Assembly: GCA_018340375.1 (NCBI GenBank)
Contig: JAFFJZ010000001.1
Coordinates: 61,806,001 to 61,870,000, forward strand
Direction: 5' to 3'
From: Gonatopus flavifemur
Taxonomy: Eukaryota; Arthropoda; Insecta; Hymenoptera; Dryinidae
DNA: 64,000 nt
Below the pieces are notes generated by a model, which saw nothing but the letters and a program-made list of their open reading frames with translations, made no database searches and had not been told where the DNA came from. The translations under genes were made by a program, and so were the position numbers. This document shows positions 57,514 through 64,000 of the stretch, piece after piece; positions within the stretch are counted from its first letter, which is position 1; every line of letters begins with the position of its first letter.

Positions 57514-57697
57514 CACGGAAAAAATAATTTAGTTGCAGCAGCTAAGTAGCTAGCACGAACACGGACAGCCATTAAATTAGCTCCTGCAGCTAAATTTTAG
57601 CTGTTACCGCAAATAAATTGACTACAAATGCGAATTTTTTTGCTGTAACAGCTAAAATAGATCACTTAGCTGCTGCAACTAAATTATCTTTTCCGTG
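57514..57697. mobile_element. AGCT-themed foldback MITE, copy C
   Basis: It starts CACGGAAAAAATAATTTAG and ends AAATTATCTTTTCCGTG. It has the same left arm as the other copies (GTTGCAGCAGCTAAGTAGC, GCACGAACACGGACAGCC, GCTCCTGCAGCTAAATTTTA) but a shortened right arm, with the central segment inverted relative to copies A and B. Confidence 0.8.
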
Positions 57698-57699
57698 CA

Positions 57700-58767
57700 G
57701 AGTCCCAAAAATCTTGCATTTGTTACTCCCTCAGTGCTTTTCATCGATTTCTGGGTGCCGGGTATTCTCACATAACTCGAAATATCTTATTCCCGACCAA
57801 TTTCCCAATATTCCAACTGCCTCATACTTTTCCAAATAATTTTATATGTGTATATGCTCTTATCGATGAGTCGAATCTAATCGTAATTTTTCTCAAAGAT
57901 AGGGAACTCGACGTTATATCATTCCTATTCTACTATCCTAGTCAGATTTTATTTGGATGAACCTCAGAACGATGTCCCATCGCTTTGTTGAAATGGTTTA
58001 AAAACGTTGCACCTTTTGTTTAAAATTGTATAAAAATCAAAGCATCGAACATTCAATTCTGAAATCAAAACGATAATCCACATCGCCAACATACATTCAT
58101 ATTTTCGTTGTTTTATCTGAGTATTGGCAATGCTTGATATTTATTTTTATGAAATCCACTAGCCGCACTCAGTTGAACGTGAAATCGAACGGTACAAAAG
58201 AAACAGCAGTAGTGTGCGCAAACGCTTTCGTATTTCATGGATAACATACCTATCGTATCATTTTATTTCCTGAACATTATAAAAATCGTTGACGGTGAAA
58301 ATGCTCCTTTTCCATTGTTGGTTTAATATCCAATTATTCCGTGAAATAGGTCAGGATCCTTCAAAGGCAACAAAATTCCATATCTCAAACTCCAGATTAA
58401 CTGGGCAAAGTAGGAACGTTTAATTTCGTAAATTCTAGGAAGCATGCGTCAAAGTATTATCAAATGAATTGCGTTTGAAGCGTCGTCAAAATAGGTCATA
58501 ATCAACTCCATAAGTTAATCGATATTCGTTTTTTTTTCCTTCCGAACAAGTAAATACGTGTTTGAGCATGCACAGTCGTTTAGCTCGATATTGTATTCGA
58601 ATGAAATAAAATGGAGAATAATCGAAATAATGGCGGTGGTTTTGAAAGGTATGGAATTGTTGAAGAATTTTTTCTCCCACGAGTTTGAATTTTATATTGA
58701 AATATCGAACAAACAATATTCGATTTGAATTTTGTTTCCCAGAATGACAATATTTCAAGGTTTTGCA
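57700..58767. other. AT-rich DNA, no gene seen
   Basis: Minus-strand frames of 90-103 codons near 58486-58891 overlap the neighbouring repeat and have no domain. Confidence 0.35.
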
Positions 58768-59605
58768 AGCTATTTTTTAGCTGTGGTACCGAGGCTCGTA
58801 ATGCCAAGACTGACAATTGCACCATGATCGGTGTCAAGCTTGATACGCCAAGTCTGGTCAGCCTAGCCTTAGCCGATGCGTCGCCCGCCATAGCTGACTA
58901 AGCCTTGATAGTCTTGGACACCAATGTTAGGACCAAGCATATTTTTTCGTGTTTGATTTAATTTTCGTCAACCAAGCCTTGATCAATGCTTGGCCCCTTC
59001 ATAGCTAACCGAACCTTGATAGCGTCTTGAACATCAATGCTAGGAGCAAGTATACTCAGCTGTATACTGAGCTGAATGCTCAGTAGAGAACGTTATTATC
59101 ATCCTAAACATCCACCTAGCTCGATAACATTGTTAGTGATTAGGCTGCACCCGGTGATAACTGGCATTGACTCTACCCTGTCGACAAGTTTGGTCAATCA
59201 CTCAAATGTGAATGTTCGATCAAACTTGGACGCCAATGAAAAATATATCCTACTCATTCAGCTCAAATGGATATTGTATATCAATAATGGCAACAATATC
59301 GATTGCAAGCATGGAACCAATATTGAATTTTGATATTGAATCAAGCTCGGAAGCCAAGCATTGAACATTCTTATCATCCCAGACATTAATCTAGTTTGGT
59401 GCAAATGTTCGGAACCAAGCTAGGCTCGATGTTGACTAGCATTGACTCAAGCTTAGAACCAAGCACGGTACGTTTGTCAAAGCATACCTGGGTAATAGAA
59501 TTTATAGCTATTTTAGCAATATCTTTAGCTATCTTAATATCAAATACACGAAGTGGCTACGACAGCTGATTCTTAGATACCGTAGCGAATGATTTTTTCC
59601 CGTGT
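58768..59605. mobile_element. CCAAGC/GCTTGG-themed element
   Basis: The block is GC-richer and filled with CCAAGC, GC(T/C)TGG, AAGCCTTGAT, GCTTGGTCC-like and TTGAACATCAATGCTAGG words in both orientations. Direct repeats include CCTTGATAGTCTTGGACACC (58902) with CCTTGATAGCGTCTTGAACA (59011). Borders are AGCTATTTTTTAGCTG at the left and a TTTAGCTATC then GATTTTTTCCCGTG cap at the right. Small frames in it (58580-59333) are explained by the repeats. Confidence 0.55.
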
Positions 59606-59609
59606 GAAA

Positions 59610-60361
59610 CTTGAAATTCATTCTGCATTACTTTCGGATCTGAATTTGACAAGTTCCATATCTTTCGTCACACGTATATGTGCACCAACTCGGACCGCAA
59701 TATTTAAATTTGAACTCGAGGAAAGAAGTGGTCAGCCCAGCCTTATCGCGATTAACTCTATGCTGTAGCATTGAAAGCAAAAAATAAGATAGTTCAAAGA
59801 AACACCGGATCCAAGTACTTTTAAACCCTCTGATCGCATCATGCATACGTATACATTGATCTAAAATTCGAATGTACAAAGTGCAATACTATAAATACCT
59901 CACACGTCGAGTATCTTGAATTCTCTATAAAATCTGCATTAAATCGCAATCAATTGAATTTAATTGGATTCCAATGAAATATGCTCAAAACAAATATACA
60001 CGTTTATTTCAATGGATTCAACAAGTATTTGAGTTGTAAAAGTAATAACAAACGTTGGATCAACGATAATTCAAATTTACGATAATATATTTCATCAATT
60101 CTTCCTGAAACTGACTGTCCACGAATGAAAGAGAAAACAAAGAGAAGACCTACACGTTACATTTTCCGATACCTTTTCCCTCGCCATTCATGATAATAGG
60201 ATTATTTCGGATATTGAAAAACGTTATCATCCCTTTTCCTTTCAATTGAAATTCAATCGCGGTACTTCAATCATCCTATATCTTTTCTGCATCAACTTTA
60301 CACGATAAGGGTGTACAAATGGGGCAATTGTGTACTATTTGACTCACGTATGAATAGCTAA
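59610..60361. other. AT-rich DNA, no gene seen
   Basis: A weak 83-codon minus-strand frame at 59628-59879 has several Cys and Trp but no context. Confidence 0.35.
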
Positions 60362-60610
60362 TTGAATCAAGTTGATAATCCTGTCAATGAGGATGGGTTC
60401 AGTCAAGATTACGATAAAGCGATCGCGCCGTTTGATGTGATATCGAAACAGAAAACAAAGAGAAAGAGAAAGAAGAGCAGAAACAAAACACGCCATCGCT
60501 TCTTCCTTCCTTACACAAAATCAATGGTCCCCTTCGCTGGACTCTATTCATTCGGTCAAAGTTCTTTCTATTTAAAAGTCAATTTCTATGCGAACGCAAC
60601 GAAGTCGTAG
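60362..60610 (+). CDS. Coding-like frame with basic nuclear-signal-like run
   Basis: Eighty-two codons are open after a TAA, beginning NQVDNPVNEDGFSQDYDKAI then APFDVISKQ. A dense basic run KTKRKRKKSRNKTRHR at about residues 31-46 resembles a nuclear localisation signal. An aromatic tail FLPYTKSMVPFAGLYSFGQS follows. The acidic first 30 codons are rich in GAT, GTC and GCG and look coding. There is no in-frame ATG until ATGGTCCCC, so an upstream exon is required; the acceptor (AATCAAG) is poor. No family was recognised. Confidence 0.3.
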   Translation: MNQVDNPVNEDGFSQDYDKAIAPFDVISKQKTKRKRKKSRNKTRHRFFLPYTKSMVPFAGLYSFGQSSFYLKVNFYANATKS

Positions 60611-60614
60611 TATG

Positions 60615-61400
60615 GGTTTTATGTACATTTTATACACGATTCTACGAGAAACTGTTGAAAACTTGGAGTAGAGAAAAACAAATCTCGAATGTGATTGAAT
60701 AAAATCACATTTTTCACAATTCGTGATATATCACGTATATAAAAAAAAGAAACAGATAAAATTACGAATCTTCCGCCTTAGACAACCAAAAGTATCATCG
60801 GCGAGCGTCAAGGAAAGCATTAATAAATTACTGATAAGAACTTTGAATTTTTCTGTTCTTTTATCTTCCGGGTCGCAAGATTATTCCTTTTATCGCGTTC
60901 ATTTTATAACAAGGTAGATTGATCGTGTTTCCTAAAGATACGTATATAGCTTAAAATAAAAATGAAGAAAATATCAATAATGTTCGAGTCTTTGATCGCT
61001 AGTTATCTTTAACTTTTTTAAATATCTTACATTGAATTCTTTATAGCTTCATTTCCTTAATATCCTCTTAAGAGCACAAAAAAAAATTAATATCAAAATA
61101 AGAGTATCCCTCAGTCTTTGTGTGGAAGAATTTTCATTTGTTCAAAATCGTAGATGAATATTCTCAATTGAAGAGGAAAACAAAAGTGAAATATCTCTTC
61201 CGATTGGGAGGGATTTTTCCTCTCATTTCCAAATGAATGTTTTTTTCAATGAGTTATCTTAAGAACAAAAAAACACAATGTATATAGTTTTGGAAATGTT
61301 GAATTACAATGCAATATATTATTCTTCCCTCACTGTTGTGTGGACGGGAGAGATATTCCGTTTAATACAAGAACAACACGCCATTTCTCAACCAGAGTAA
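60615..61400. other. AT-rich DNA, no gene seen
   Basis: Only short frames are present. Confidence 0.4.
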
Positions 61401-61405
61401 ATGTT

Positions 61406-61888
61406 TCATTTTATCTCGTGAGGAGTGAAAATCCGAGAAAACCTTCTCTTCCTTCTTCCAGAGAATATTGATGACATGGAAGAAATGTATATAAATGAGA
61501 CTAGAATAATGAAAAAAAAGTGGACGCTTATACTGAATAATTCCAACATCGAATCAATTATTGCCATCAAAACCAGGAGGCACAACCGAGTTGTGCTTTC
61601 ACAATTACGCTCTGTCTTATCCAATTGTGGGACACGAAGTACTCGTAATTCTGGCTTTATGCTGCTACGGTTACGTTCTATCACGTTAAATCCACCATAA
61701 AATCTCCGAGTAACACAATGACGGTATTGTACGTTGAATTGAATAACATTGACATTTATGAAATCTATATTCAGTCTCTTCGTGATTATGTATTTCAAAC
61801 GAGATAACGAGACTGTGGAACTAAACAAAACATTTTCGCAATGAAAAACAAAGTTATGTGGAAAAAAATGTTGAATATCGTATTGTGT
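61406..61888 (-). CDS. Longest open frame in the window, possible membrane protein
   Basis: The minus strand is open for 160 codons between stops. The middle reads like protein: DFINVNVIQFNVQYRHCVTR, FYGGFNVIERNRSSIKPELR and VLRVPQLDKTERNCESTTRL. A hydrophobic region of about 35 residues follows (CLLVLMAIIDSMLEL and FSISVHFFFIILVSFIYISS), possibly two membrane spans, and then a basic tail GRRKRRFSRIFTPHEIK. Purine-starting codons dominate the middle. There is no early ATG in frame (TTG at 61828). A 91-codon plus-strand frame overlaps. It could be a fragment of a multi-pass receptor, but no family signature is visible. Confidence 0.3.
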   Translation of the reverse strand, partial: TQYDIQHFFPHNFVFHCENVLFSSTVSLSRLKYIITKRLNIDFINVNVIQFNVQYRHCVTRRFYGGFNVIERNRSSIKPELRVLRVPQLDKTERNCESTTRLCLLVLMAIIDSMLELFSISVHFFFIILVSFIYISSMSSIFSGRRKRRFSRIFTPHEIK

Positions 61889-62407
61889 TTAATTATTGTA
61901 CGATCCCCTGTCCATATCCCGAAGAAATAGAGGTAGAGAAATTTTCAACAATTTCACAATAAATTCATTGTTGCATTGATATCCCGACAGCTGGACGTAA
62001 TAGGGATATTCTGATATCGATTGGAATAAGGAACGAAAACACGTGAGGGCATCTGTGGATTTGTATTTTCACATACACAGGTAATATGTAACGTGTTACG
62101 TAATTCGACGTATTCATGTCGAAGGTTTTACAAAACTTCCCGAACGTTGAGAATTGTATTCAATTGTTGTTATAGAAAACGAATTCATTCTCTTAAATTG
62201 AATCCAATCAAAATCCAATACACGAATCCCACTTTTGTTTTCAATATTTCGAATAGTTTTCATTCTCTGAGGATTCAGACTTCTACAAAAAATACTTTTT
62301 CTATTCAATGAAATTAAACGATTTTCTCAATAATTAATGTCTCTTATTGCAATATATATTTCTGAAAAATTGTTTATACAAATCGTTCATGGTGAAATGT
62401 CGCATAG

Positions 62408-62596
62408 GTTGTCGCAACATACGCGTTGCGAGGAAGAAACATATCATTACAGTTCATGTCACATCTGACCGTGACCTTGTTTCTTGAAAAACATCTATTC
62501 CACCCGACTAGAAATTATTGTCAGGTTAACTTGATATTTCATAGGGGCTCAACAAGCTTATCCAAAATATGGCGTACCTTTCAAGACCCTGACTAG
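62408..62596 (+). pseudogene. Protein-like fossil paired with 51026-51127
   Basis: The frame is open for 62 codons (VVATYALRGRNISLQFMSHL, TVTLFLEKHLFHPTRNYCQV, NLIFHRGSTSLSKIWRTFQD). Its last 26 codons align without gaps to 51050-51127, and both end in a stop at the same codon. The upstream half has no counterpart at 51 kb. No recognised domain. Confidence 0.3.
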
Positions 62597-62704
62597 AATT
62601 GGAAGAGAAATTGTTTTTCCGTTGTAAAAATTTCGAGATTTCTAGGAAAAAAATTCTGGAAATGAACGGAACGTGGCGTTTTTTTAGACGGATTTGAATA
62701 TTTT

Positions 62705-62842
62705 CTAGTTGAATTGAAAATCAATTGGTGATGATTGAAAAACGAAATAATCAGGTGTTAAAGATTTTAAATCTTGCAAGACATCCTTTGAACAATGTTC
62801 CCAATCCTGAGGAGTTAATTCGAAAAGACTAACAACGATGAT
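62705..62842 (-). pseudogene. Protein-like fossil paired with 27647-27844
   Basis: Forty-five open codons on the minus strand begin IIVVSLFELTPQDWEHCSKD then VLQDLKSLTPDYFVFQ. They align without gaps for about 27 codons to the frame at 27.7 kb, including the shared Trp and the KD and QD pairs. It lies 109 bp from the other paired fossil at 62408-62596, so both may come from one duplicated locus. Confidence 0.35.
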
Positions 62843-62849
62843 TTATGAA

Positions 62850-64000
62850 ATTTTGTAAATTAAAATTTTCGTTTTGTTTCCGTAAACGATTCAAACTCCA
62901 AGATCATTTAATGATCATATGAATCTCAACTCAACTTATGAACTTCGTCGAACGTCAAAGAAGGATCATTAACATCTCTTGGGAGAATTTATCTCGGACA
63001 GTATTCCCATGAATGTAAAATAACTGTGACACAGGGTGGTTGACATTTCCGAACTGGACACTACACACTTGATAAAACGTATACCGAGACCTTGATTATG
63101 ATGAAATCCATCCCATAAGATTTCGAAGAACTTTCGAGATAAACCGAATGCAGCAGCACATCGGATATCACGACATCAGAATCTTCATACAATTTCCTGC
63201 GCTTTAACAGAACATAAGAGAATACGACACGAAAGAGTCACAATTTGAATTGCATAAACGAACCTCTGTTTTTTATTCATTGTTGCATCCTATTTGATTG
63301 ATAAGACAGACAAGAAAAAAAGGTGAGTAGGACTTTGCCTGGAATCGATACAAATTTCACATATGGAATATTATAATTTTCCTAATACGTTGGAAGTAAG
63401 AAACTTGTTCTCCTTCTATTTTTTTTCATTTTCCCGCATGACTTCGCGCTATGAAATCTATTAATCTCTTATGTTACTGGGAGAATTTATCGAGAATTAT
63501 AATGGTTTCGAAACGAACGATTCGTTGAGTTTATCATCAATTTTAATCCTCAATGTGTCACGTTAATGTATCTTTCTATTAAATGCAATAAACTATGGAC
63601 CAACAAATTGAATTTGAGATTAAGGATCGTCCATAAATGACATAAAAGATATGGATCTGAAAATCCAAACATTCATTTCAAAGGCTCTCGTATGATCAGA
63701 TCGTATAGAGAGTTATTTTCATCGTCAGCGCAATCTCGGGGAAATAAAAAAAAAACATCAAAGTAAAAACCACAAAGAGTGGCTTCTTTTTAGATTTTAT
63801 TTGTGAGATTTTCTTCCTGTAAATAAATCCTTCTTTCACCTTTTTGTGGTCGTTTATGCGATTGACTCTTAAGAGACAATGTTGAGGGAGAAGTCCGAAT
63901 TGAATTATCAAACAAATTTAATTCAATATTCAGAATGAAAAAGGTGAATTATTATTTGATACATAGCGTGATAAAGTAATTAACTAATCGATGAAGCCAT
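62850..64000. other. AT-rich DNA, no gene seen
   Basis: A 71-codon minus-strand frame (63696-63911) has a Lys-rich centre and no domain. Nothing else is supported to the window end. Confidence 0.35.

Noticed and set aside
1..64000. CRISPR arrays, rRNA and intact tRNA genes
   Set aside because: I looked for regularly spaced identical repeats and for conserved rRNA and cloverleaf segments and saw none.

Overview
The window is AT-rich eukaryotic DNA with no long open frames. It holds many small inverted-repeat transposons, tRNA-derived SINE-like pieces and isolated coding-like islands with short splice signals. An insect genome fits best (strong AT bias, a fossil intron of 70 nt, TA-, TTAA- and 8-bp-flanked DNA transposons). 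A hymenopteran such as a parasitoid wasp is a guess from general style only. There are no operons, ribosome binding sites, CRISPR arrays, rRNA or intact tRNA genes. No gene could be named with confidence, so all gene symbols are left empty.

Layout. 1-14 kb: two TIR elements with GGCCC or CACGGA-type ends, one enclosing a 118-codon frame at 2.2-2.5 kb; a compact minus-strand pair of small frames at 3.05-3.56 kb, one with a membrane segment; a composite element with a tRNA-like SINE head at 7.46 kb; a 1.5-kb element at 9.4-10.9 kb with a second element nested in it; and a GC-rich candidate exon at 12.44 kb. 14-24 kb: a decayed spliced gene at 14.24-14.94 kb, a 152-codon minus-strand frame at 16.1 kb, a 1.3-kb element with perfect 24-bp termini that carries an array of GTATTTCCCCTGG-like motifs, a GGCCC element with a 69-bp tandem repeat, and a candidate exon with canonical splice sites at 24.0 kb. 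24-40 kb: nested foldback elements, including two TTAA-type piggyBac-like elements one inside the other (30.0-31.5 kb) and a 289-bp near-perfect palindrome (31.8 kb); a possible secreted Cys-rich peptide at 34.8 kb; and a second copy of the decayed spliced gene at 39.5-39.9 kb. 40-64 kb: more foldback elements, a TATA-box and start-codon/splice-donor arrangement at 46.9 kb, a non-autonomous hAT element with an exact 8-bp target duplication (49.0-50.3 kb), and coding-like frames at 43.6, 44.9, 60.4 and 61.4 kb.

Two themes stand out. First, many elements share near-identical caps (CACGGAAAAAA or CACGGAGAAAAAT) but have interiors built from one short word repeated in both orientations, and the word differs between families: AGCTGCAG, CAACCAATT, AACTAGTT, GTAAATTTTAC. 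Elements with other ends repeat words too: GGCCC, AAAACCC, GTATTTCCCCTGG, CCAAGC. Second, three pairs of diverged protein-like segments lie 11 to 35 kb apart. One pair has a splice site in register and a shared in-frame stop that could derive from TGG, which points to a locally duplicated and decaying gene family. The candidate coding islands do not form a recognisable pathway. They are more likely isolated exons of genes with long introns, small lineage-specific genes, or fossils.
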